A DNA stretch of 64,000 bases from assembly GCA_905250025.1 (NCBI GenBank), contig CAJNOJ010000103.1, forward strand, positions 186,001 to 250,000, in the 5' to 3' direction. The position numbers and the translations under genes were made by a program. Under the pieces are notes generated by a model that saw only the letters and a list, made by a program, of their open reading frames with translations, did not search any database and was not told the origin of the DNA. Positions 22,731-33,100 of this stretch are shown here, in pieces; the first letter of the stretch is position 1; the number at the start of each line of letters is the position of its first letter. This stretch comes from Adineta ricciae. Taxonomy: Eukaryota > Rotifera > Eurotatoria > Adinetida > Adinetidae.

Positions 22731-25250
22731 CTATTGTTGTACGAGAGAAGCGATAGCCGAAGCAATTCCAGTCACGATTGAAATAAAAATTTTCAAAGCT
22801 AAAGAATAATCAACAACAAATCCGAGTAGTTTAACAGAATATTGGTCAGTAACAGATTCGATATGTTCGATAATTATATCCAAATAATCATAATTCACGT
22901 TTTCTTCTGGATGTAAAATATTTGATGTTACCACATCTTTTTTCAAATTTCTTAAATGTCGAATAAAATCGTAATTAATTGATTTGTTAATCAAGACAAC
23001 GACACTGATAAATAACATGATAAAGAATGATAAAAAAACGATATCAATAAGACACCAGATTGTCAATAAATCCGTCGAACGACCGTAAACAAAAACTCGA
23101 ATGACTGCAATCAGGATAAGAATCACATCGATAAGCAAAGCGCAAGTCATTGTTGTTATTAAAGTATGATTCTTATCAATATTTCGAATGGTTCGCTGAA
23201 ATAAATGAACGAAATATTCCAAATTTTCACTTCGACGTAGATTTAAATAAAATTCGCATTCAAAATCGACTTGTTTCTTCAGATCAGTACTTGATAATAG
23301 TATACGAAGGTTATATAAAACCTTAAGATACTCTGATATACTTCTCATCATCAAAAAAACTAAAAGAGTATAGAAAATGAATGAAATTATCATATAAGAA
23401 TATTGAATCAATTGGATATCCCATGATGTGTGAATAAATGACATATTGAGACGAAAAATACGGTAAAAACTTGGAATCAATGGATGGATAATAACTAATG
23501 GAACAAAAGTAATGAGTAATAAAATTGAAACTACAAAGTAAAATAAATTTGAATTAGGTTTTTCAGATGAGTTCAATATTGATTGTGTGATCGATTTCTG
23601 AAGTAGTGTGGGATGAAAATCAGTGATTTTTCGATCGATGATTTCATAAAAACGAGTATCTGAAGTATCAGCGACGAAAAATGTTGATAATTTCGTGGTA
23701 TTTGGTGTTGATTTAATCTCTAAAATTTGCAAATGAGCATCGATATACGTATTCTTAAGGATATTTTTGTTTCGAAATGTCTTCCGATGAAAGGAAGATG
23801 TCTGATAAACATGAAGAATAGTCAATAACGAAATAATTAATAACAAGGGCCAATAAATTTCCATTTGATTTGCATTTGTCGATACAATATGACGAGAATA
23901 ATAAATAATTATGTTCGAGATCGAAACAATGAGACAAATCGAACAGAAATAGACCATTAGGTCGGACCAAATTGACTCTGGGGAGAATTGCTTCTTTCGG
24001 ATTCGTCTGTAGATTTCATCTATACATTGTGCAATAGTTGCGAAAATTAGAATTGGCGAGAAAATGATTTTTAACAAATAAATCCATGTGTTTCGACATA
24101 GCATAGTAGCTGTTTGAGTTTCTGTTTGTCGAGGATTGATTAGAATAGACATCTTCAATGTTTTATCCAAGCATTTCAAGAAATGTGACATAAATTCAGA
24201 TAGTTTCTCTTCGATATTTCGATTCGAATCATTGTTACGATTGATCAAAGGTAATTGAGTTGTACGCACATATTCAAAAAGAATATCACCAAATAAAAGT
24301 GCACTTTGATAGTAATTTACAGTTCGAGTCAATGACGAAGGGATTATTAGATCGTAATAATTTAAATGTAAGTCTTTGTTATTTAGTTGTTGGTTGAATA
24401 ATTGAATGAGAGTTAGTAGAGCGATTTCTAACTCACGAGTTTTGAAAGTAAAGGATTTATCTTGATCACAATAGCTGAAAAAACGCTGTAAATTCGTCTG
24501 ATTTTCTTGAGTAAATAGTATTGAATAAATACTGAGGCGTATGAGCAGTTCGTAAAAACATAAATCAATCATAGGAGATGATATTTCATTGAGTTCTCTC
24601 TCCGATGGACAATCAATCACAGTGATAAATGGATAATTTTGTTGTAGAACTAGTTCATGATCCCTTATTTCAGCTCCCTGTTGAATAAAGATGACATTGT
24701 TGATGGATTCTTGTTTTAATGTATCTCGTACGATATTTTGTACTGCGTCCAATGTCACCTGATTCTCATCGTTGTTCAACGAAATAATTTGACTGATATT
24801 TTGATCAGTTGTTTTGTATATATGAATGAATAGACAGTTTTGAAAATGTTCAGGATGGCAAATGGATTTCATCGCGTGATATAACCCTGAAATAGCATGT
24901 TCTCCATTGTGTTCTACGTGAACAGTATTTCGATTGGAAATTTGTTGAAATAAGTTGCGAAAAATTGATGATTGTTTGGTTTCGGTAGTATCATTTGTAC
25001 ATTGAAATAGACGAATCAATGATGTTGATGAGAATGTTTCATTCGAAGTGAAATCGAGCAATTGATCTTTATTTGTCAAACCTATTGGTAACAATTGTTC
25101 CGCAACAGAATTCTCCTTTTGCTTGATAGACTGAAAGAGTTCGACAAGCGAACAGTGGTCAGATACATTAATCGACGATTCGATCGATAAATGTGAAATT
25201 CCTCTGGAAATCGGAGCAAAAACCGGAGTGATTCTGCAATCGATCTGCAT
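22731..25250 (-). CDS. Large intronless multi-pass membrane protein, 839 aa, unrecognised family
   Basis: One open frame from ATG 25250 to TAG 22731. Residues 1 to about 385 are soluble-looking, with several NxS/T sites (NVS, NET, NDT), and resemble no family I know. The C-terminal half has about eight hydrophobic spans (for example WIYLLKIIFSPILIFATI, IYWPLLLIISLLTILHVY, LFYFVVSILLLITFVPLVI, TLLVFLMMRSI, LLIDVILILIAVIRVFVYG, CLIDIVFLSFFIMLFISVVV and a last span ending SLVQQ). It lies between two F-box genes on the same strand. An intronless frame of this size among intron-bearing neighbours could mean retrocopy origin or a lineage-specific receptor/channel family. Function is unknown. Confidence 0.72.
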   Translation of the reverse strand: MQIDCRITPVFAPISRGISHLSIESSINVSDHCSLVELFQSIKQKENSVAEQLLPIGLTNKDQLLDFTSNETFSSTSLIRLFQCTNDTTETKQSSIFRNLFQQISNRNTVHVEHNGEHAISGLYHAMKSICHPEHFQNCLFIHIYKTTDQNISQIISLNNDENQVTLDAVQNIVRDTLKQESINNVIFIQQGAEIRDHELVLQQNYPFITVIDCPSERELNEISSPMIDLCFYELLIRLSIYSILFTQENQTNLQRFFSYCDQDKSFTFKTRELEIALLTLIQLFNQQLNNKDLHLNYYDLIIPSSLTRTVNYYQSALLFGDILFEYVRTTQLPLINRNNDSNRNIEEKLSEFMSHFLKCLDKTLKMSILINPRQTETQTATMLCRNTWIYLLKIIFSPILIFATIAQCIDEIYRRIRKKQFSPESIWSDLMVYFCSICLIVSISNIIIYYSRHIVSTNANQMEIYWPLLLIISLLTILHVYQTSSFHRKTFRNKNILKNTYIDAHLQILEIKSTPNTTKLSTFFVADTSDTRFYEIIDRKITDFHPTLLQKSITQSILNSSEKPNSNLFYFVVSILLLITFVPLVIIHPLIPSFYRIFRLNMSFIHTSWDIQLIQYSYMIISFIFYTLLVFLMMRSISEYLKVLYNLRILLSSTDLKKQVDFECEFYLNLRRSENLEYFVHLFQRTIRNIDKNHTLITTMTCALLIDVILILIAVIRVFVYGRSTDLLTIWCLIDIVFLSFFIMLFISVVVLINKSINYDFIRHLRNLKKDVVTSNILHPEENVNYDYLDIIIEHIESVTDQYSVKLLGFVVDYSLALKIFISIVTGIASAIASLVQQ

Positions 25251-25413
25251 TTGAATTTAGCGTGTGTCAAGAATATAATCTTATCAACATCCATCTACTT
25301 TCTTTTTATACGTGTGTTCTTATCAACGATTGTCATGGCGAATGTCGAATACAACCAACTATATTTTTATATCCCTGTTTACAGAATAAAAACAAAGAAA
25401 AAAAAAAGCTTCG

Positions 25414-27253
25414 TCACCGGATCCATAAACAAATATCTTTTGAAGATCTGATATCTTTAGCAAAAGTACATGTTGATGGTAAACGGAATTGTAACCATTT
25501 CATTAATTCATCACTGTTACTTTTTCTATCGCGACAACGAACATTCAATGTTTTTAGTTGTTTCATTTTTTTAACTAAATCTAGAATATTTGCTCGTTTA
25601 TCGACTTCGATCAAAAGATGTTCACATTGTTTCCCCAATGGTGATTGAATCAATGCTGAACATTGCTGTTCATTGTAAAATTGATAATCACTGAAATGAT
25701 TCCACCCTTGTAGATCAAGATAACGAACGGATGAACTTTGATTTCCATACGGTGCCATTTTTGCATTTAGAACCTTAAGAGATTTTTCTATGTAAGATCG
25801 ATGTGAAAGTTTCGTATCTACTTACTTTTTTATTTTTATTATCTGATTTCGTAGTCGTTGCTAACCAAGAATGAAATTTGAGATAATAAAGACATGGTGC
25901 CTGGTCAAGAATTGATTGTAATTGAAGGAGATTATTGTCATCATGACTTCGAGTATTCATTCGTACTTCAAGAAAAGTCAATTGATCCAATTGTGGAACA
26001 AACGCATGAAATTGATCGTCATATGGAAATGTTAAAGCTAAATATTGAAGATTTGTAAATTGTATCGATGGTATGTTCTCATCATCGGAAAGATTACAAT
26101 CGTATTTAAGTTTACGAACATGATTATAGATTAAATAATCATCTTCTTTCGGACAAGTTGATTTGAAAATATAACCATCATTCATTTCCAGATGGAATTC
26201 TTCGAATCTGTATGGTAATGTATGTAAATGAATTAAAACATTATCGTCTTTAACAAAACCGAAGCATCGAACGAACCATTGATGTTCTTCGATCCAAAAT
26301 GGTGTTCGATATGTATCGATTAGTTCATCGACTTCTTCTTGCAAATCATCATCGAAATCTGTCAATCTATAGTCCATTTTTAAATTGAAAACTTCCAATT
26401 GTGTCAGATGTGTTCGAATTAGTTCTTGCCACTTTTGTCCATCGATTCCAATTGTTGTTAATTCGATTGTCAAATGTTTTAAATTCACAGTTTTACGTAG
26501 AAGCACTTGAATCATATGAAACGATGCTTCGCATTTTAATTCTAATTTGGTTAATGTATGTAACAACGGTAATTGAGGATATTCATCACATAATTCATAT
26601 AAATTCACTGATAAATACTCGATATAAGGAGTATGTCCATACAAATGAAACAGATAATCAAGATCACATCGGAAGCCACCGATGGAGAGATGTTTCAATG
26701 AACAGGAAATAAATGTTGGTAAAACTAAAGGACAATCGTCATCAGATGTGATATCAAGACAACAATGTGTTAAATTGGGTAATTGCCATATCTTGTCCAT
26801 AACATCGACGAGAGTTTTAGGATTGTATGCAATATAACATTGTTTGAGTATCAAGCGATTCAACTGAGATATATGTTGTAAATCGTTCAGTAAACGAAGA
26901 ACTTTCTCTGTTGAACAAATCTTATACAAGGTGATGGATTGAAGATTAACGAACCGATGTAGAGGATACAAACGCGAGAGAAATGTGTCGATGGCATGTG
27001 GAGTTGTATCGTCGTTTGACAGCGATATCGATGTGATTTTGTCGATAAATGATGATAAATATCGTCGACGGATAAGATTTAAATCTTCTTTGTAAATTAA
27101 TCGAAAATCAAACGATTTCTTTTGTTGAAAATAATCGATAAGAAGTTGATCGAACCGTGAGTTCAAACTATTGAACGAATGAAACAAATCAACGGATGAA
27201 AAATATTCGAATAGATCAAACAATAGTTCATTTGCTAGAATTTCCAACGACAT
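25414..27253 (-). CDS. F-box protein with LRR-like region, 595 aa (copy 3 of 4)
   Basis: Two exons: 27253-25826 and 25773-25414, with a 52-bp intron. The nearer AG would break the frame, while TTAAG at 25774-25778 keeps it. The N-terminus MSLEILANELLFDLFEYF then SSVDLFHSFNSLNSRFDQLL is the F-box plus shared LNxR block. Leucine-rich segments follow (FVNLQSITLY, ISQLNRLILK, LPNLTHCCLD, CSLKHLSIGG, LTKLELKCE, VNLKHLTIEL, FTNLQYLALT), so this copy has the clearest LRR character. The longer open frame upstream of 27253 starts at a non-ATG codon. Predicted SCF adaptor, substrate unknown. Confidence 0.82.
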
Positions 27254-28396
27254 TGTCGACTTGATCTTCAAAAGATAATTGACTAAACTGGTATTGCGAA
27301 AATCTTCTAGCACGCTCGCGTGATAGAAATATAAAGAATGTTATTTCGTCATCCACACCCTTTTTCTTTCTTCCTCTACTATGTCGTATTTAGTTTCTAC
27401 TGGTCGTCCACAACAAAGGTTTTGTTCGACGTCGTTCTTGAAAGTGAAGACTGTCGTCGTCGTCTTTCGTAATAACACATATGTCTGAGCAAATTCGTAC
27501 GTCGTCATGTTGAGTCATGCAGAAATAATGATCGAATATGCGTTTCATTACATGACTAAATTATGAGCGTATCAAAATGTGCTTTTAATAGGATGATGAC
27601 GTTGACATTAAGTGTATTTTAGTTTGGCAATGAAATTGATAGTAGACTACGATACTTACCTTCGTTTTAACGAATTTTCAAGCATCAGTGGCGAGTATTG
27701 TCGATAGGGAGAAGAAACATGCGCAAAATATGATGACAGCTATGGAGAGAATAACGAAACTGTATAGATAGATAGTGAGATTATTATCTAGCATTGAAAT
27801 GTGTTCAGTGGAGAATTAAATAAGATGAGTTCGCTTTTCTTTGCTCCTTTTATATTGATTAAAAATTCATTAAATAGACAAGAGATCTGTCAGTATTCGA
27901 GAGAAATCTGTTCGTGTGATGAAAACACAATACAGTAAGACATAAGTATCATTTGTCACTTATTCAAATCGCTTTAAGAGGAAATCAGTTGGATATTACT
28001 TGACAGAAGAAATGATTTTCCGTGTCAATCATTCTGAATATTCAAAGATGTTTTTCTCTTGCTAGTTGCACTACAGGAATAAATTAAATGTGAAAAGAGG
28101 TTTTTTGCTTTTGCAACATGAAATCATGTCGGAGGGTCTGGATACAATAAACATATGCGAGCAATGCGCCTCCACAGAATATACTTTTTTTGCGTTCTTA
28201 TCACCCAACATACTATTTCTTTCTCTCACCATGGTATGTCCTCAAATGGGTCAGAGAATGGCGTCATTTATTTTTCTTTTTCTTTCTTCCTTTATTTAAG
28301 AACAAGAAGGCGAAATACAACGATCGCAATACATAAATAAGCATCTGGATGCTTAGGGAAGAACATTTTTCATCGAATACATCAGTCACTTCGAAC
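27254..28396. other. Divergent intergenic region, about 1.1 kb
   Basis: It lies between the divergent F-box gene (-) and the gene at 28397 (+). No coding exon, RNA gene or repeat is evident. The overlapping ORFs at 28066-28340 have no splice or family support. Confidence 0.5.
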
Positions 28397-29680
28397 ATGG
28401 ATCTTCAACAACAAGACGATAAGGTGATTGTTTTTTCTTATTCGTTTTCTTTTGTTTCTTATTAACATCAGCTTGTTTTTCAACAATGATTTGCACATGA
28501 AACACTCGTAAAGTTGAGGTTCAAGCGTGAAATTTCATTACTTTTGTTCTTTTGAAAACAATCACAAATCGAGGATTTTGTTTTTATTTCGAAAGAACAT
28601 AAGAGACGGTGAAAGATGTCACTACAAGCAATTCGGTATTATTGATATGATAAACAATCATTAACCTTGAAAAATAAATATATATTTTTTCGTTTTTTTA
28701 ATTTAGAACATATCGAAGATTTTCACTCTTCTACGATCGAAACTCAATGCCAAAGAGAAAGAATTACTTGAACTACAACGAGCACAGCCATGTTTACTGG
28801 CACCGGATCGTGAACAAATCGATGCTTTAGTAAATCTTATCTCTTCTCTACAATTATCAACACAAGATGGTTCGTTTATTTTTCCTTCAACCACAACAGC
28901 CACCACCACCACCACCGTCATAGCAAATGAATCTTCTTCAACACCTATATGTTCAACAGGTGTTGATACAATTAAAACTCTACCATCAAATATCTGGTTA
29001 CCTTCAATAACAATTCCCATAAAGGAGGAAGAACCAAAAAATGAATATCGTCTACCTATGGTTAGTCATCTATTATCATTACCAGTTAGTGCCTATGTTG
29101 CGTCATGTTCACCCAATCACTCGACCGTCGAAACGAAACCTGCTGAACCATCGCATCGTCTTCCGATGGTCAGTCAACTACTTTCAATGCTTATCAATGC
29201 TTTCAAATCATCATCATCATCATCCACAGATACTCCACAACTAAATGACGTCAAACCGATGGAAATCGAAGATAAGACAGAAAAGTACGTATTACGATGA
29301 TTGTATACGCTGTCCTATTAACCTAATGTCATTTTAGATTGACAATTGATAAGCATGAGACGTTATCAGTTGAACCAATGAAGAGTATTTTTGAAGTCGA
29401 ACCAACTTATTCGAAAGAACACTGGCTGAGAACGTCGTCATCATCTGACTCGGAATTCGAATCAATTTCGTTTGATTTAGACTCGTATATCGAACAAGCC
29501 AGTGACAAAATGCGTCGTCTTCATTTAGAATACTTAGAAGCATTAGATAAATTGAAAACGCCTACAAAACCAGAAGATACAATACAGGCAATCAAGTCCA
29601 TATACCCGCAAACCATTGATCGAGTTCAACCGAATGCACCGGCAAAAAAATCGTCACGTATTTTTCCTTCATTTAACTAA
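28397..29680 (+). CDS. Unrecognised protein, 315 aa, Ser/Thr-rich middle
   Basis: Three exons in phase: 28397-28423, 28707-29284 and 29338-29680. The first encodes just MDLQQQDDK and is followed by a 283-bp intron, long for this genome. Residues 10-60 look like a charged helix or coiled coil (FTLLRSKLNAKEKELLELQR). A low-complexity Thr/Ser stretch follows, and then two copies of a short motif, YRLPMVSHLLSLPV and HRLPMVSQLLSMLI, about 40 residues apart. The C-terminal part is acidic, then helical (DSYIEQASDKMRRLHLEYLE). No TM or signal peptide. A poly(A) signal (AATAAA 29706-29711) supports a real 3' end. Confidence 0.62.
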
Positions 29681-30119
29681 AGAGATATGGTTTTTTATTC
29701 ATATTAATAAAAATAATTATATAAAACACAATGAGACTACGAGGCGTTATACAGATAAAACATGATCTTATCTTTACGGGACACGGGAAGAACTGTTTCT
29801 TGATTAATCCGCTTTTTATCAACTCCCACATCGATAACTGAACCGTACCAAAGTACATCATATCAGCTTTTGATATCTGTTAATAATCTCTCAATCAAGG
29901 GCATTCATAAATGTTTTCAAAAATACATCCATCAAGATTATTTCCGAGCAACTATGTAGACTAATTAAACATCTGATAGAAAATTGCGCTTTTCATGTGT
30001 ATTTTATTTATTTGCATTTTCAACAAAGACAAAAGCTACAAAACGCCATGTTTTTCTCGTCATGAATGTCAGCTTTTTTACCAGACCAGATCCATTCCGA
30101 CGATGAGAACGAAACCGTG
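29681..30119. other. Convergent intergenic stretch
   Basis: 3' flanks of two convergent genes; AATAAA at 29706-29711 serves the left one. No other feature. Confidence 0.5.
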
Positions 30120-33100
30120 TTAAATATTTCTATTGAATAGCGCATAACGTCGTTGAATACGTGATAAAAATTGTGTAAACTCCTTTTTATAAATTGGCGA
30201 CGGTAAAACAAAGACGATGAATATCAACATTGACGGCAAAAACGAAACAAAATACGCCAGTAGATATAACCAGAAGTGATCGGACGATTTTTTACAATTC
30301 AATGTAAAGGAAATGATCAAACGTGGTAAAGATAAAATGAGAAGAATCACCGAACTAATCAATAAATGTTTATGTTGTTTGAATTTACTGATAAAATGAT
30401 TGGTGAATTTGTGTTGATTTTGAGAAACAACTCGTTGATGTGCTGTGCCAATAATGATAAATAGTGCAGAGAATAAATTAATAATAAATGGTGAAAAAAA
30501 ATGAAAGAATAAACTGAATGAATTGTAGTTATTCAATAATTCCGAGTAGAGAATTACACACCAAGTCCGATCTTCTTTTGTATCATAAAATAAGCGTAAA
30601 TGCAATGTTTGAGGAATAAGTAGAATTACATTGATCACAATTAAACACACGATAATCCATTCGGCTGTTCGTTTACTTGCTTCTTTTCGAAAAGAAACAC
30701 CTTTAAACACTGCAAATGCGCGTTCACCGGCCACACAAGCGTTCAACCAATTATTTACATTCAAAAGAAGTTTTAGTAGCGGTTCAATAATCATACAGTT
30801 GGAAAAACGAATGAATTTCTGTCCGAAGAAGTCTCGATAGGAGTAAATGAGAAACCAGAATTTTAATGCGAATAGAATCACGATGCATAGAGAAACAATC
30901 GATGATGTAAAGAGATAAATTCCACAGCCGACTTCTTGCGATGTTTTATTCTTAAAAACAATAGTTGATAAAATACTATTGAAGATTCCAGCGAGAAGAA
31001 TAATCGTTGTTATCAATGCACATAGTTTAACCACGAAAGATTGATGAATTAAATTCACATTAGACTTGATTTCATAGGTTAAGATTTCATCTAATGTTAA
31101 TCCGAGACCTTTACTATAAAATTGACATTGATTACCATAGAAACAATCTGTACAGACACAAATAACCGTTGATGGGCAAGTCGGATGATCTTGTAAACAT
31201 TGACCACCATTGAGACATGTGTGTTTCGATGAACATTGAAGATTATTATCATTTGAATCGAATTCGAAGCAGTTAGCATGACGTTCTTGTGTGCAAAAAC
31301 AAAGATAATATTCATCGAGAAAACAATGTAAACTATGCTTTGTTTGACATAAGATGTGATAATATTTGATTCGATGGAAACGTGGAAGAGACATGACGGT
31401 TGAATTGAATAAATATTGAATAGGAAAGCATTCTTGCGATGGATTGATTTCTGTTATTAAATCGAGATTTGGAATGGTATGAAGAACTGCAAGGTAGTAG
31501 CGGTGATTTGAACGAACGATTACAAGATGATATGGAATTGAAATACGAAACGTCACCATACGTTGAAAAAGCGTTAGTTTTTGTATCATTATCGTTAATG
31601 TTGGTTCCGAATGATTTGAAACGGTAAAGAAATATGCTAACAGATACGATGGTATCTCTAGATTTTGAAGATAAATATCTAATTTCGCTTTCCGATATTG
31701 ACACATTGAACCGTAGTATTGCTCTGAGCAAATACAAGAATATCGTTTGTTTGATATACTCAACATATCCGAAGGAATGCATTGTCCATTGTTTTCACAT
31801 GCATTTTCCGGACATGACGATGTCAACACACATCGACGGCCGAATTTCGTTAGTGGACAAATACATATTGAACGATTATTCATTGATCCAATGCATAATG
31901 AGTTTTCGGAACAATCGTGACAATCTATCGGAATATCACATTGATATCCAGTCCATCCGGGAAAACATCGGCAGAAAGACAGATCGTTCCGATTGACATA
32001 TTTTGTACATTGACCATTTTGACATTGGATCGAACAATTCAAACTCGAAGGTAATTCTTCCGATGGTATAAATACAAGTGTAGATATGCGATTGACAGGC
32101 AAGAAAAGAAACGGAATCGGTAAATACCAACTTGCACGATACTTCATTGCATGTTTTTCATATACATCAATTTGAATATGATAATTCTTCGAAATATTTT
32201 TCGGTCTACTTGAAAATAATAAATAGATATTATGTTTGTAATCACAACTTTGACTCGCAATGTATTCCAGCATCTCATACGAATGAATTTCTTTGAATGC
32301 ATCATTATTAATTAACATCAAAATAATCATATAAACATCGTATCTATCTGCGCTGATAATTCCTAACGTTAAACTAACTCGTTCATTTTGATACTGACAC
32401 AGATCTCCATAGTAACTCGGTGGACACATACATCGATAGTCATTGTAAGATTTCATTCGAACAGTTAAACCACGGTTACAAGACCACGGCGAAATAGGAG
32501 AGATCTTTTGCGAATAATGATATTGTCCAATTGTATGCTGTTCAACTGTCCACAAAAGTGTGTCATTTGTAGTTTCTAATCGTGGATAATTCAGTGATGT
32601 ATGAAGCGAAAAATGATTGATTTTCTTCTGTTCAACATCATTAAGGTAACGAAAGACATCTTGAAAACTTTTTCCATATTGACAGAAGATTTCGTCGTCG
32701 GCGAGAGGACACGCTGGAACATTATCACAAAGTTCCGATAGTGACAAGCATATATCACTATTTTGACAACGGAAACGTTTCGGATTTGAATGTGAAGGAT
32801 AAACACGTCGACAGAATTCCATTTCATCTATTGAACCAACGCAATCATTGATTTCGTCGTTAATTCTCTCTGATGGTAAACAAATCAGAGAATAATTCAA
32901 TGGAGATATACACGAATACGTTCCGTTAGAGCACATACTTGGGAAACAGTTTTCTTCGTCTTCACCATTCGGACACGTCCAATATCCATCGCATGTTGTG
33001 TAAATTGTTTTGCAAGGCCAATGGTAACAATCGAGTTCATCGGTATAATTTTGTCCGTTTTTCAAATCAGTCAACGTCACTTCGCTGAAACCATCACAAA

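Noticed and set aside
22731-25250. Gustatory-receptor-like identity, suggested by the last helix ending near a Gln
   Set aside because: The TYxxxxxQF signature is absent and about eight spans are seen instead of seven; the resemblance is too weak to name a family.
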